Shown piece by piece: positions 15,711 through 27,840 of a DNA stretch of 64,000 nt. The first letter of the stretch is position 1. Every line of letters starts with the position of its first letter. The notes under the pieces were generated by a model. It ran no database searches. It had not been told where the DNA came from and saw nothing but the letters and a program-made list of their open reading frames with translations. Where the stretch lies: positions 186,001 through 250,000 of the forward strand of contig JAJYUT010000002.1 of assembly GCA_021792365.1 (NCBI GenBank), given 5' to 3'. This DNA is from Pseudomonadota bacterium (GTDB lineage Bacteria > Pseudomonadota > Alphaproteobacteria > Dongiales > Dongiaceae). The position numbers were made by a program, and so were the translations under genes.

Positions 15711-17068
15711 GACGGGTTTTGCGATACTGGCCGGCCCTGCTCGAACCGCCGACGGTCGTCGACCGAGAGCCGGACGGTCAAGCTGGCACCGCCTTCGTCG
15801 TCGTGCCGCTCCAGCACCTCGCCATGCTCGTAAAGCCAGGCGATGTCGCCGCCCCGGTCATGGCCGATGCGATAGGTGGCGACCTGCCGATCCCGCGCCA
15901 GGCGCTGCTCGACCTCGTCCAGCAGGCGCTCGCAACCAGCGCCGGTCAAGGCGGAGACGGCCGCAACCTGGTGATCGCGCCGTGCCAGGTCGGCGATCTG
16001 CGCCGCATCTTCCGCCGGCAGGGCGTCGATCTTGTTCAGCACCTCGATCATGTCGTGCACGATGTGGTGCTCCAGCCCGAGGCTCTCGAGCACGGCTTCC
16101 ACATCGGCCTTCTGCGCATCGGTTTCCGGATGCGCGATGTCGCGCACGTGGAGGATGAGGTCCGCCTCCAGCACTTCCTCGAGCGTCGCACGGAAGGCGG
16201 CAACCAGCTCCGTCGGCAGGTCCGAAATGAAACCGACGGTGTCAGACAGGATGATGTCGCGCCCGCCGGGCAGGCGCACGCGCCGCATGGTTGGATCGAG
16301 CGTGGCGAACAACAGGTCCTTCGCCATCACGTCCGACCGGGTCAACCGGTTGAACAAGGTCGACTTGCCGGCATTGGTGTAGCCGACCAGCGCCACAACC
16401 GGGAACGGCACGCGCTTGCGCGCGCGGCGATGCAGGGCGCGGGTGCGCTTCACATCCTCGAGGTCGCGCTTGATACGGACGATGCGCTCGTCGATCAGGC
16501 GGCGGTCGATCTCGATCTGGGATTCGCCGGGACCGCCGATGAATCCGAAGCCGCCGCGCTGCCGCTCCAGGTGGGTCCAGGACCGCACCAGGCGCGAGCG
16601 CTGATAGGAGAGCGCCGCCAGCTCGACCTGCAACTGGCCCTCCCTGGTGCGGGCGCGCTCGCCGAAGATCTCGAGAATGAGGCCGGTGCGGTCGATGACC
16701 TTTGCCTTCCAGGCCTGCTCCAGGTTGCGCTGCTGCACGGGGGTGATCGCAGCGTCGACCACGACCAGCGCGACGGACTTCTCCTCGATCTGCTCCTTGA
16801 GGCGATCGACCCCGCCCTGCCCGATCAAGGTTGCCGGCCGCGGCTCGGAGACGCGCACCACCTCCGCGCCCACGATCTCCAGATCGATCGCAAGGGCCAG
16901 GCCGCACGCCTCCTCCAGCCGGGAAGCCGGCGTGCGGTAGTGCAGCCCGGCGGCAGGCCGCGCACGCCGGTGCAGGTCCGGATGGATCACCAGGGCACGG
17001 TCGCCGCGCCGTACGCCGTCACCATCGACCCGCGCTTCGCGCCGGTCGACCGGGGTTGCCTTATCCAA
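15707..17068 (-). CDS. hflX: GTPase HflX
   Basis: Ribosome-associated GTPase that splits stalled ribosomes under stress. 453 residues: an N-terminal HflX domain with GGFGFIGGPGESQIEID, then a G domain with P-loop GYTNAGKST, switch region LDPTMRRVRL, DTVGF and the NKID-type motif (LNKIDALP). TTG start preceded by GAGGA six bases upstream. It follows hfq by 56 bases; hfq-hflX is a classic pair. Confidence 0.95.
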   Translation of the reverse strand: MDKATPVDRREARVDGDGVRRGDRALVIHPDLHRRARPAAGLHYRTPASRLEEACGLALAIDLEIVGAEVVRVSEPRPATLIGQGGVDRLKEQIEEKSVALVVVDAAITPVQQRNLEQAWKAKVIDRTGLILEIFGERARTREGQLQVELAALSYQRSRLVRSWTHLERQRGGFGFIGGPGESQIEIDRRLIDERIVRIKRDLEDVKRTRALHRRARKRVPFPVVALVGYTNAGKSTLFNRLTRSDVMAKDLLFATLDPTMRRVRLPGGRDIILSDTVGFISDLPTELVAAFRATLEEVLEADLILHVRDIAHPETDAQKADVEAVLESLGLEHHIVHDMIEVLNKIDALPAEDAAQIADLARRDHQVAAVSALTGAGCERLLDEVEQRLARDRQVATYRIGHDRGGDIAWLYEHGEVLERHDDEGGASLTVRLSVDDRRRFEQGRPVSQNPS

Positions 17069-17124
17069 GCGTCTTCCTCGTCAAATACCAGTTCGCCGGC
17101 GCCGCAGCCCCAATCGCCAAGGCT

Positions 17125-17376
17125 CTAGGCTTCCTCGCCCTCTTTCGAGCCTTCGAACAATTGCAGTGGTCCGGCCGGCATGATCGTTGAGATCGCGTGC
17201 TTATAGACCAACTGCGAATGAGCGTCTCGGCGCAGCAGTACCGAGAAATTGTCGAACCAGGTAATGATACCCTGCAGCTTGACGCCATTCACCAAGAACA
17301 CCGTAACCGGCATCTTGCTCTTGCGAATGTTGTTCAAAAAAACGTCCTGGACGCTCTGCGATTTTTCATTTGCCAT
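17125..17376 (-). CDS. hfq: RNA chaperone Hfq
   Basis: 83-residue Sm-like hexameric protein that pairs small RNAs with mRNAs. Sm1 region [23 protein letters not shown] and Sm2 motif YKHAIST (YKHA) are intact. The C-terminal tail is short and acidic ([10 protein letters not shown]), as in alphaproteobacteria. The 113 bases before it probably hold its promoter; a TATACC box in that spacer is suggestive only. Confidence 0.97.
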   Translation of the reverse strand: MANEKSQSVQDVFLNNIRKSKMPVTVFLVNGVKLQGIITWFDNFSVLLRRDAHSQLVYKHAISTIMPAGPLQLFEGSKEGEEA

Positions 17377-17489
17377 GTGTTTCGTCCCTTGTTCTTGGGG
17401 CTCTGTCAGCCCGCCGGGTCGCGCGCCAGTTATTCCTTGGGTATAGCGCGGCGCTCCTCAGGATTAACACACGACGCCCGGCAAGGAAA

Positions 17490-18155
17490 CTAAGGTTGCC
17501 GCAAATAGGCCAAAAGGCCTGCACAATCAGGAAAGTAAAGGGCCGGCTCGTGCCCATCGAATTCGCCCTTTGCAGGCGCCGCGGGCCGCATCAGCACCGG
17601 CGTGCAGCCCGCGTTCCAGGCGCATTTGAGGTCGATATCGGCGTCGCCCACCATCCAGACATCCGCGTCGCATTTCACACTGCCGAGTGCGAGATGCACG
17701 TGCTCCACCGCCGGCTTGTCCCGCGCCGCATCGCCCGCCCCGGCCAGCATGCGGAAATGACGGGTCCAGCCCAGATGATCCGCTTCGCGCCGCAGGTATT
17801 CGCCGCGCTTGTTGCTGACGACGCCGAGATAGAGGCCCTGCCCCGCCAGGTGCGCCAGCATCTCTCCTGCCTCCGGCAATGCCCGCAAGTGCTTGAGGTG
17901 AATGGCGGCAAAGCTGTTGTAGAAAACCCGCTCCGCGTCCCGCCAGCGGTCGCCGAACAGTGCCGGAAATGAATCGCGCAGGGATGCGCGGACGCGCCTC
18001 TCGGTATCCTCCCGCGTCCATAGGTCGTGACCCATGGCAGCCAAGGTCAGGTTCATCGCCTCGTGGATCACGCCCCAGCTTTCGACCAGCGTGTTGTCCC
18101 AGTCGAACAGGATGGCGCGGGGCAGCCTGCGCCCGGTTCCCGGATGTTCGGTCAT
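17490..18155 (-). CDS. HAD-family phosphatase
   Basis: 221 residues. Motif I DWDNTLV supplies the nucleophilic and acid Asp, motif II VVSNK, motif III the lysine in ARDKP, and motif IV MVGDADIDLKCA. A helical cap lies between motifs I and II, as in phosphoglycolate phosphatase-like members. The start at 18155 overlaps the aminotransferase stop by 4 bp. Substrate unknown. Confidence 0.88.
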   Translation of the reverse strand: MTEHPGTGRRLPRAILFDWDNTLVESWGVIHEAMNLTLAAMGHDLWTREDTERRVRASLRDSFPALFGDRWRDAERVFYNSFAAIHLKHLRALPEAGEMLAHLAGQGLYLGVVSNKRGEYLRREADHLGWTRHFRMLAGAGDAARDKPAVEHVHLALGSVKCDADVWMVGDADIDLKCAWNAGCTPVLMRPAAPAKGEFDGHEPALYFPDCAGLLAYLRQP

Positions 18156-19000
18156 GAGCGCGCCACCGTGAGATAGGCCGCGCGAAGCCGCGTGGCGATC
18201 GGGCCCGGTTTGCCGTCGCCGACGGGCTTGCCGTCGATCCGCGTGATCGGCAGGACGAAGTTGCTGCTGCTGGTAAGGAAGGCCTCTCGGGCCGCAAGGG
18301 CCTCGGCACGCGAGAAGGCGCGCAAGTGCAGCGTCAGGCCGAGCTCCCGCGCGACCTCCACCACGACCGAGCGGGTGATGCCGGGCAGGATTTCCGTGCC
18401 GTTGGGGCGCGTGACCAATTCGCCCTGAGCGGTCGCGATCCATGCGCTGGTGGAGGAGCCCTCCGTCACCATGTCGTCATGATCGACGAGCCAGGCCTCG
18501 AAGGCGCCCTGCTCCACCGCCGCCTGCTTGGCAAGGACATTGGCGACCAGGCTGATGCTCTTGATATCGCGCCGGGCCCAGCGCTGGTCGGGCATGGTGA
18601 CGACCGCCACGCCTTTCGCCAGCAGGTCCGGCGCCGGGGCCTTCAATCGCTTCGCCATTATCAGCAGCGACGGCGCGACGCCCTTCGGGAACTTGTGGTC
18701 CCGCGGCGCGACCCCGCGCGTCACCTGGATATAGAGGCCACCGTTGCGAATCCCGTTGCGGCGCAGGACCTCGCGCGCCACCTGCAGCAGGGCGGCGCGC
18801 GACATCGGACGCGCGATCCTCAGCTCCGCGAGCGACCGGTCCAGCCGGTCGAGATGGCGGTCGGCAAAGGAGAGATGGCCGTTGTGAACGGGGATCACGT
18901 CATAGACGCCGTCGGAGAACAGGTAGCCGCGGTCCTCCACCGCCACCTGGGCGCGCGATTGCGGGACATAGCGTCCGTTGATGTAAGCGATGCGCGACAT
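18152..19000 (-). CDS. dat: D-amino acid aminotransferase (class IV)
   Basis: PLP enzyme of fold type IV, 282 residues. N-terminal signature YINGRYVPQSRAQVAVEDRGY. The PLP lysine is likely in RRDIKSISLV near residue 146, and the cofactor-binding segment is MVTEGSSTSAW near residue 177. It interconverts D-amino and 2-oxo acids, for example making D-Glu or D-Ala for peptidoglycan. Lies between trkA and the HAD gene, which in this order is common in Rhodospirillales. A branched-chain or 4-amino-4-deoxychorismate enzyme is less likely. Confidence 0.88.
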   Translation of the reverse strand: MSRIAYINGRYVPQSRAQVAVEDRGYLFSDGVYDVIPVHNGHLSFADRHLDRLDRSLAELRIARPMSRAALLQVAREVLRRNGIRNGGLYIQVTRGVAPRDHKFPKGVAPSLLIMAKRLKAPAPDLLAKGVAVVTMPDQRWARRDIKSISLVANVLAKQAAVEQGAFEAWLVDHDDMVTEGSSTSAWIATAQGELVTRPNGTEILPGITRSVVVEVARELGLTLHLRAFSRAEALAAREAFLTSSSNFVLPITRIDGKPVGDGKPGPIATRLRAAYLTVARS

Positions 19001-19025
19001 GGACGATCAGGAATGCATGGGGCGA

Positions 19026-20402
19026 TCAGAAATACTCGAGCCGTACCGAGAACAGCCGCTCCACCTCGCGGACCACGCGGCTGGCCGAGAACAGCACGAC
19101 GTGGTCGTCCTCCTCCACCACGGTGTCGCCGGTCGCGATCGTGACCTTGCCGTCGCGCACCATGGCGCCGACGATCACGCCGTCGGGCAGCTTGGCCTCG
19201 CGGATCGGCGTCCCGACCAGATGGGCGGTCTCCAGCACCTCGATCTCCATCACCTCGCCGAAGTCGTCGCCCAGGGAATGCACCGCCCGCACTCGCCCGC
19301 GGCGCACATGCTGCAGGATGTTGGACACCGTGGTCGCGCGCGGGCTGACCACCGCGTCGATGCCCAGCGAGCCGATCAGGGGCGCGTAGTTGGTGGAATT
19401 GATCAGGGTGATGGTGCGCTGGCAGCCGGCCCGCTTGGCGAGCAGCGAGGCCAGGATGTTGACCTCGTCGTCGTTGGTGACGGCGACGATGGTTTCCGTG
19501 CCGCGGACGTTCGCCTCCTCCAGGATGCGCGGATCGAGCGCGTCACCCTGGATCACGACCCAGTTGGGGAGCCGCGCGGCCGCCAGCGCGGCCCGGCGTC
19601 GGTCCAGCTCGATCAGCTTGACGTCGATCCCGGGGTTGCGCTCGGCGATGAGTTCACTGAGCCCAAGCCCGATATTGCCGCCGCCGACCACGATCAGATG
19701 GCGAGCCTCCAGCTCCTCATGGCCGAAGGCGCTGAGCGCGCGCTTCAAGTGAGCGGTCTCTGCGATGAAATAGACGTCGTCCCCGGCTTCGATGCTGTCG
19801 CTGTCCTCCGGCACGATCTTCTGATCGCCGCGCACGATGCCGACGACGGTGGCATGCAGGTCGGGGAACAGCGTGGTGAGGTGCCGCAGCGGCGTGTTGA
19901 GCACGGGGCAGTTCGGCCCGCAATGGACGCCGACCAGGGTGACCAGGCCGTTGGCGAGCGCGACGGCATCGAAGGCGCCGGGCACTTCCAGGCGGCGGTG
20001 GATCGCCTCCGCCACCTCGACCTCGGGCGAGATCACCGCGTCGATGCCGAGATGGTCCGACCCGAAAATGCCGGACCACCTGGAATCCAAATACGACTGC
20101 TCGCGCACGCGCGCGATCTTGGTCGGCACGTCGAAGATGACATGCGCCACCAGGCACGCCGTCATGTTCACTTCATCGGAAGGCGTGACCGCGATCAGCA
20201 GGTCCGCGTCGCGCAGCCCGGCCTGCTCCAGCACGCCGGGATGGGAGGCGTAGCCCGCCACCCCCTGCACCTCGAGCTGGTCGGTGATGTCGCGGACGAG
20301 GTGCGGGTCGATGTCGACGATCGTGACGTCGTTGCCCTCGTGAGCGAGATATTTCGCGATATTGGCGCCTACCTGACCGGCACCGCAAATCACGACCTTC
20401 AT
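19026..20402 (-). CDS. trkA: Trk potassium uptake regulatory subunit TrkA
   Basis: Cytoplasmic NAD-binding subunit of the Trk K+ transporter, 458 residues. Two RCK/TrkA-N Rossmann modules, the first with GAGQVGANIAKYL at residues 7-19 and the second with VGGGNIGLGLSELI near residue 240, each followed by a TrkA-C domain. No TrkH/TrkG membrane subunit is in the window. The gene lies 22 bases past an intrinsic terminator that ends the ntr operon, so its own promoter or read-through must drive it. Confidence 0.95.
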   Translation of the reverse strand: MKVVICGAGQVGANIAKYLAHEGNDVTIVDIDPHLVRDITDQLEVQGVAGYASHPGVLEQAGLRDADLLIAVTPSDEVNMTACLVAHVIFDVPTKIARVREQSYLDSRWSGIFGSDHLGIDAVISPEVEVAEAIHRRLEVPGAFDAVALANGLVTLVGVHCGPNCPVLNTPLRHLTTLFPDLHATVVGIVRGDQKIVPEDSDSIEAGDDVYFIAETAHLKRALSAFGHEELEARHLIVVGGGNIGLGLSELIAERNPGIDVKLIELDRRRAALAAARLPNWVVIQGDALDPRILEEANVRGTETIVAVTNDDEVNILASLLAKRAGCQRTITLINSTNYAPLIGSLGIDAVVSPRATTVSNILQHVRRGRVRAVHSLGDDFGEVMEIEVLETAHLVGTPIREAKLPDGVIVGAMVRDGKVTIATGDTVVEEDDHVVLFSASRVVREVERLFSVRLEYF

Positions 20403-20424
20403 GATCGTTGTTCCATTTCAGACG

Positions 20425-20451
20425 AAAAAAGGCGGCCGAGAGGTGGCCGCC
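20425..20451 (-). terminator. Rho-independent terminator after ntrX
   Basis: On the minus strand GGCGGCC (20451-20445), a 7-base loop and GGCCGCC (20437-20431) form a perfect 7-bp stem followed directly by six T residues (20430-20425). It lies 17 bases past the ntrX stop and 22 bases before the trkA ATG. Confidence 0.85.
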
Positions 20452-20468
20452 CGCCACTCGACCCCAGC

Positions 20469-21872
20469 CTACTCGATCTTGTCCCCGCGTTCCGAACCGG
20501 TGATGCCGAGCGAGCGCAGCTTGCGGTGCAACGCCGAGCGCTCCATGCCCACGAAACTGGCGGTCCGGGAGATGTTCCCGCCGAAGCGCGATACCTGGGA
20601 TTCCAGGTATTTGCGCTCGAAGATCTCGCGCGCCTCCCGCAACGGCAGGGACAGCACCTCCGTCCCGTCCGCGGTGGCGACGCCGGCAGCATTGGCCGCG
20701 CCGATGTCGGGCGGCAGCATATCGGCGCGGATCGGATCGCCCGGCTCGCCCGGAGCCATGATGAGTAGCCAATCGATCACGTTGCGCAATTGCCGGACGT
20801 TGCCCGGCCAGTCATAGGCCTGCAGGAGCGCCAGCGTGTCGTCGCCGAAGCTGCGCGCCGGCAGGCCGCTCTGCTCCGAAGCGACCCGCATGAAGTGCTC
20901 GAGCAGTTCCGGTATGTCGTCCCGCCGCTCGCGCAGCGCCGGGACGCGCATCGGCACCACGTTCAGACGGTAGAACAGGTCTTGCCGGAACCGGCCGGCC
21001 GCCATCTCCGCCTGCAGGTCGCGGTTGGTGGAGGCGATCACGCGCACGTCGACATCGACCTTGGTCTTGCCGCCGACCCGCTCGAAAGTCTGCTCCTGCA
21101 GGACGCGCACGATCTTGCCCTGGGTCTCCAGCGGCATGTCCGCGACCTCGTCCAGCAGCAGGGTGCCGCTATGGGCCTGCTCCAGGAAGCCCACCTTGGA
21201 GACGCTGTCGCGGCCGTCGCCATTGCGCTCTGTGCCGAACAGCTCGATCTCCAGCCGGTCGGGGTGCATGGTCGCGCAATTGAGGACGACGAAAGGCAGG
21301 TCCGCGCGCTTCGACTTGCGGTACAGCAGGCGCGCCGCTACTTCCTTGCCGCTGCCCGGCGGCCCGGAGAACAGGACGCGGCTGCCCGTCGGCGCCACGC
21401 GCTCGATGGCCTGGCGCAACTGCGCCATGGCTGCGGAGCGGCCGATCAGCTCCCCATGGGCGCCGGCCCGCATGCGCAGTTCCTCGTTCTCGCGCCGGAG
21501 GCGGGCGTTCTCGAGCGCGCGCTCGATCGTCACCAGCAGGCGGTCGGCCTTGAACGGCTTCTCGATGAAATCGAAGGCGCCGCGCTTGATCGCGCTGACG
21601 GCCGTCTCGATATTGCCGTGGCCGCTGATCATGACGACCGGCACATCCGGGTAGTGCTCCTGGATCACGTCCAGGATCTGCATGCCGTCGAGCGTGCTGT
21701 TCTGGAGCCAGATGTCCAGGATGATCAGGCTGGGGCAGCGCTGGCGCAGCAGGTTCAGCGCCTCGTCGCTGTTGGCCGCCTCCCGCGTGATGAAGCCCTC
21801 ATCGCCGAGCACGCCGGCGATCAGCATCCGGATGTCGGCTTCGTCATCGACAATCAGGATATCGCGCGCCAT
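20469..21872 (-). CDS. ntrX: Nitrogen regulation response regulator NtrX
   Basis: 467 residues: a receiver domain with phospho-acceptor D53 (ILDIWLQ), an AAA+ sigma-54-activator domain with Walker A FSGPPGSGKE and the Walker B region TLLLDEVADM, and a C-terminal Fis-type helix (NISRTASFVGMERSALHRKL). The GAFTGA loop that contacts sigma-54 is replaced by unrelated residues (ERNGDGRDSVSK), as known for many NtrX proteins, so direct sigma-54 activation is doubtful. Partner of NtrY immediately upstream (25 bases). An intrinsic terminator follows. Confidence 0.95.
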   Translation of the reverse strand: MARDILIVDDEADIRMLIAGVLGDEGFITREAANSDEALNLLRQRCPSLIILDIWLQNSTLDGMQILDVIQEHYPDVPVVMISGHGNIETAVSAIKRGAFDFIEKPFKADRLLVTIERALENARLRRENEELRMRAGAHGELIGRSAAMAQLRQAIERVAPTGSRVLFSGPPGSGKEVAARLLYRKSKRADLPFVVLNCATMHPDRLEIELFGTERNGDGRDSVSKVGFLEQAHSGTLLLDEVADMPLETQGKIVRVLQEQTFERVGGKTKVDVDVRVIASTNRDLQAEMAAGRFRQDLFYRLNVVPMRVPALRERRDDIPELLEHFMRVASEQSGLPARSFGDDTLALLQAYDWPGNVRQLRNVIDWLLIMAPGEPGDPIRADMLPPDIGAANAAGVATADGTEVLSLPLREAREIFERKYLESQVSRFGGNISRTASFVGMERSALHRKLRSLGITGSERGDKIE

Positions 21873-21897
21873 GCCTTGCCTCGAACACCCAGACCAG

Positions 21898-24170
21898 TCA
21901 TGCCTGTACCGATTTCAGTGCCGGATCGGCCAGCACGACCTCCGCCGGGAAGGCAAGCCGCACCGAAGCGCCGCCCCTCTCCCCGTCCAGCAATTGCAGC
22001 TTTCCGCCGTGATCTTCCATGATCTTCTTGACGATCGCCAGTCCCAGTCCAGTGCCTTTGACGCGCGTTGTCACATAAGGGTCGGTCAGTCTTTCGCGGC
22101 CCTGCCGCGGCAGTCCGCGGCCGTTATCATCGACCCCGAGGGTCACTTCGTCGTCATCGCGCCGAATCCATAGATGGATGCGACCCGGCGTCAAGCGATT
22201 CTGTCCGTCAGCATCGCCCCCGGCCTGCTCCATTTCCAGACGCGCCTCGATGGCGTCGGCGGCATTCTGCAACAGATTGGTCAGAGCACGCGTGACTTGG
22301 GAGGCGTCGCAACTCGCCCAGATCGGCTCCCCGGGAAGATCGATGTCATAGACGATGGCCGAGTTCGCACTTTGCTGCAAGAAGGCGGCTTGGCGCGCCA
22401 CTTCCACCAGGTCTTCCGGCCGGAGGACCGGCGCCGGCATCCGGGCGAAGGACGAGAACTCATCCACCAGCCGCCCGATGTCGCCCACCTGGCGCACGAT
22501 CGTATCGGTACAGACCGCGAAAGTCTCCGGATCGTTCACGATCTCCTTCAGGTATTTCCGCTTGAGACGCTCGGCGGACAGCTGGATGGGCGTCAGGGGG
22601 TTCTTGATCTCATGCGCGATCCGGCGGGCGATGTCTGACCAGGCCGCCTTGCGTTGCGCCGACAGCAATTCGGTCACGTCGTCGAACGTAACCACGATCC
22701 GGGTGTGATCGCCTTCACTGCGCTCCGACACCACGCGGACATGCAGCGTCCGCGTGAGCGCGCCTTGCGACAGGTTGATCTGCCCTTCCGCGCTGCCGCT
22801 CTGGCGGTTCTGCGCCAGGGCCACGAGTTCGCCCATCTCCGGCACCAGATTTCCGAGCCGCTCCCCGACGTGCTGCATCATGTTCCACCCCAGCAGTTCG
22901 GAGGCCGACCGGTTGGGCAATTCGATCTCGCCCTTCTCATTGAGGCCGATCACGCCGGCCGAGACGCCGGACAGGACGAGTTCGGTGAAGCGCCGCCGGT
23001 CGTCGAGCTGCTGGTTGGTGGCCACCAGCTCCACCTGCTGGGTCTGCAGGCGCAGGGCCATGGTGTTGAAGGTGCGGCTGAGTTCCCCCAGCTCGTCATC
23101 GCGATTGCCGGTCTTGACGCGGGTGGAAAGGTCGCCGCCGCCCAGGCGCTGGGCGGCCTCGACCAGGCGCTGGATGGGCTTCACCAGGCTGGTGGCGGAG
23201 ATGATCGCCACCCAGATCGCCGCCATCAGCAGCAGCAGGGCCAGGACGGCGAAGATCAGGCCGACCGTGATCTGCCACTGCGATCGGTCGCCTTCCAACT
23301 GGCGGTAAAGGTAGACCGCATTCTCATTGCCGCGGATCGCCCCCAGGACCTCGTCGTCGATGACGCGACCGGCATAGATGAAGACGCCCTCTTCCGCGTT
23401 GATCGCCACCAGCGCGCGAATCCGGTCGCCGGTGTCGGATTGCAGGATGACGGCCTCGCCCGCTTCGGCACGGACCAGCGCGTTGTCCGGGAGGTCGAGG
23501 TCGAACTCCATCATCAGCGCGAAGCCGCCGCTGGCCAGGATCTGCCGGCGGCGGTCAATCACCACCGCCTCGGAAAGGTCGCGCAAGGCCACCTGGCGGT
23601 CGAGGAAGTAGCCCAGCCGCTCCAGGTCGATGTATCCGCCCAGGATCTGGTCCCGGACCTCGTTGGCGATGGAGATCGTGTCGTTGGCGACCCGGTCCTG
23701 GTGATCCTGCAGATAGGATTGCGAGACGTTGAAGGAGCTTTCGATCGCGGACTTGATCTTGTCGCCGAACCAGATGTCGAGGCCGTAATTCAGGAACGTG
23801 GTGGAGAAGACCGAGACCGTGATGGCCGGAATGAGCGCGATCAGGCCGAACAGCAGCACCAGCCTGGAATGCAGCTTGGCGCCGACCAGGCCCCGCCTCC
23901 GCTCCAGCCACAGCACCACGAAGCGCCGCGCGATCATGGTGCCGAGCGACAGCACGACGATGAAGTCTATCAGCAGCAGCCAGGTAATAGCGCGCGCCGG
24001 ATTCTGGGTTTGCCAGGTATCAGTCAGCACCAGATAGGTCATCAGGCCGGAGGCGGCGCCCACCGCCAGGAACGCCATGGCGATGCGGCGCTCCATGTTG
24101 ATCCGGCGCGACCAGTTGAAGATGCGTCGGCCCAAATTGGCCTTCTTGCCGCTATGGAGGGCGACTTCGC

Positions 24171-24174
<4 letters not shown>
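21898..24174 (-). CDS. ntrY: Sensor histidine kinase NtrY
   Basis: 758-residue membrane sensor paired with NtrX. Three membrane segments lie near residues 30-50, 63-85 and 104-128. A long periplasmic loop follows, then a fourth segment near 302-327, a HAMP domain (about 328-385), a PAS domain (395-500), the phospho-acceptor H521 in [13 protein letters not shown], and an ATPase domain with DDNGRGLP and [11 protein letters not shown]. Overlaps ntrC by 4 bp. Known roles include nitrogen and redox sensing. Confidence 0.95.
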
Positions 24175-25606
<1,432 letters not shown>

Positions 25607-25610
<4 letters not shown>

Positions 25611-26755
25611 GACCCGCCTTCGTCTGATTGGGTATCGGAGATCGGCAAGAGCACGGTGAAGCGCGTTGCCCCGGGCTTGGTGGAGAACTCGATCACGCCG
25701 TCATGGGCGCGCACCAGCTTCGCCACCAGGGCCAGGCCCAGGCCGCGACCGCCCGGCTTGCTGGTGACGAACGGGTCGAACAGGTTGCCGACCAGGGCCT
25801 CCGGCACGCCGGGGCCATTGTCGGAGATGGTGACCGCGATGCGGCGCGGCTGGCGATGGGCCTTGTTGCGCTCGCCGATGCGGAAGCCCGCCTGGTAGGC
25901 GGTCGCCACTACGATTTCGCTCCTGCCGGAACCGCATGCCTCGGCGGCATTCTTGACCAGGTTCAGGAAGATCTGGATCAGCAGGTCGCGGTTGCCGCGC
26001 AGCGGCGGCAGCGACGGATCATAGTATTCGCGCAACGTGACATGACGCGCGAAGGATACGCGCGCCAGCTTGCACACATGGTCGAGCGCCTCGTGCACAT
26101 TGACCGTGGAGAGCACCGGCGCACGGTCATCGGCGAAGATCTCGACGCCGTTCACCAGGCCGACGATACGATCGGATTCCTCGCGGATCAGCGCCGCCAG
26201 CGGTGCGTCGCACGGACCCAGCTTTGATTCCAGCAACTGCGCCGCGCCGCGAATGCCGGCCAGCGGGTTTTTGATCTCGTGCGCCAGCATGCCCGCCATG
26301 GACCTTACCGACTGCGCCGCCTCCGCGGCTGCGCCCTGCCGCGCCATGCGGTGCTCCAGGCTGCGGTCGCGCATGGACAAAACCACCGAGCCGTGCTGGT
26401 CGCCCAGCGAAGCCACCTCCACCGAGATGTGCTCCAGATGCAGCCGCGGACCGTCGATCACCATCTCCGCGTCGCTGACCGCGGAGCGGCTGAGCCGGCA
26501 CTGCTCGATCAGGCTGAACAAGGGGCAATCTTCCGGGATGACTTCCGAGAGCCGGCGGCCCAGCAGGTTCCTGCGGCCAACTTGGAGCAGGTCCTCCGCC
26601 GCCGCATTGAGCAGGCGGCAGACGCCTTCCCGGTCGACCACGAGGATGGCGGAGGGCAAGGCCTCGATGAGCATGTTGGGAAGGACGAGCGCCGCCGGCG
26701 CTTCGGCATCCGCTCTCTCATCCGTCGTCCGGAGGGGGATTGCGGCGCCCGTCAT
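25607..26755 (-). CDS. ntrB: Nitrogen regulation sensor kinase NtrB
   Basis: Soluble kinase/phosphatase of NtrC that reads the PII protein state. 382 residues: PAS domain ([22 protein letters not shown]), H-box [14 protein letters not shown]-box LVKNAAEAC, and ATP lid motifs SDNGPGVP and [13 protein letters not shown] at 26755 is preferred over one 69 bases upstream, which would extend into dusB. The dusB (nifR3)-ntrB-ntrC arrangement is a long-known alphaproteobacterial operon. Confidence 0.95.
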
Positions 26756-26762
26756 CGCTGCC

Positions 26763-27749
26763 TCACGCCGCCATCTGATCGATCTGCGGCTGGTAGAATT
26801 CGCGGACCAGCGCAATGACCGCATTCGGGTCGTCGATCTGGTTCACCCGCGTCCGGAACTCTGCCGAGCCCGGCAGGCCCTTCGAGTACCAGCCGAGATG
26901 CTTGCGCGCGATGCGAAGGCCGGCCTCCACCCCGTAATGGCTCAGCATGGCCTGGTAGTGCTCGAGGACCGTATTGAGCTGTTCCTTGAGCGACGGATTG
27001 GGCAGCCGCTCGCCGTTGCGCAGGAAGGCGATGACCTGCTTCAGGAACCACGGCTTGCCATAAGCGCCGCGCCCAACCATGACGCCGTCCGCGCCGGATT
27101 GATCGAGCGCACTGCGCGCATCGTCCAGGCTGAGTATGTCGCCGTTGACGACGACCGGGAGCGTCACGGCCTCCTTCACGCGGCGGATGAACTGCCAGTC
27201 GGCGGTGCCGTTGTAGAACTGGCAGCGCGTGCGCCCGTGAACGGTGATCATCTTGATCCCGCTCTCCTCCGCGATCTTGGCGAGGCGCGGTGCGTTCTGG
27301 TTGGCGTCGTCCCAGCCCTTGCGCATCTTGAGCGTGACGGGAAGCTTCACGGCCTTGACCGTCGCCTCGAGAATCCTGGCGGCTTTCGCCTCGTCGCGCA
27401 TCAGCGCGGAGCCGGCATCGCCATTGACAACCTTCTTCACCGGGCAGCCGAAATTGATGTCGATAATGGCCGCGCCGCGATCCTCGTTGAGCTTGGCCGC
27501 CTCGGCCATGACATGCGGCTCGCAACCGGCAAGCTGGACCGCCATCGGCGCTTCCTCGGGCACGTTCTCCGCCATGCGCAGCGATTGGCGGTTCTGCCGG
27601 ATCATCGCCTCGCTCGCGATCATCTCTGAAACCACGAGCCCCGCACCGCTGCGCTTCACCAGGCGGCGGAATGGCAAGTCGGTCACGCCCGACATGGGCG
27701 CGAGGATCACCGGGTCCTCGAGTTTGATGGGGCCGATCTCAATGCTCAC
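26763..27749 (-). CDS. dusB: tRNA-dihydrouridine synthase B
   Basis: FMN-dependent enzyme reducing uridines in the tRNA D-loop. 328 residues, TIM barrel. The catalytic cysteine lies in [19 protein letters not shown], and the FMN phosphate site is in VNGDI and [11 protein letters not shown] start. First gene of the ntr operon, seven bases before ntrB. Historically called nifR3 in this position. Confidence 0.95.
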   Translation of the reverse strand: MSIEIGPIKLEDPVILAPMSGVTDLPFRRLVKRSGAGLVVSEMIASEAMIRQNRQSLRMAENVPEEAPMAVQLAGCEPHVMAEAAKLNEDRGAAIIDINFGCPVKKVVNGDAGSALMRDEAKAARILEATVKAVKLPVTLKMRKGWDDANQNAPRLAKIAEESGIKMITVHGRTRCQFYNGTADWQFIRRVKEAVTLPVVVNGDILSLDDARSALDQSGADGVMVGRGAYGKPWFLKQVIAFLRNGERLPNPSLKEQLNTVLEHYQAMLSHYGVEAGLRIARKHLGWYSKGLPGSAEFRTRVNQIDDPNAVIALVREFYQPQIDQMAA

Positions 27750-27840
27750 TTTTTGGTCACCTACGGTGCCTGCCCAAAAACTGAGCAGTTATAGGCCGGT
27801 GGCTTGATGCTGCAAAGCAAAAAACTCGCCGCGTCCTGCC

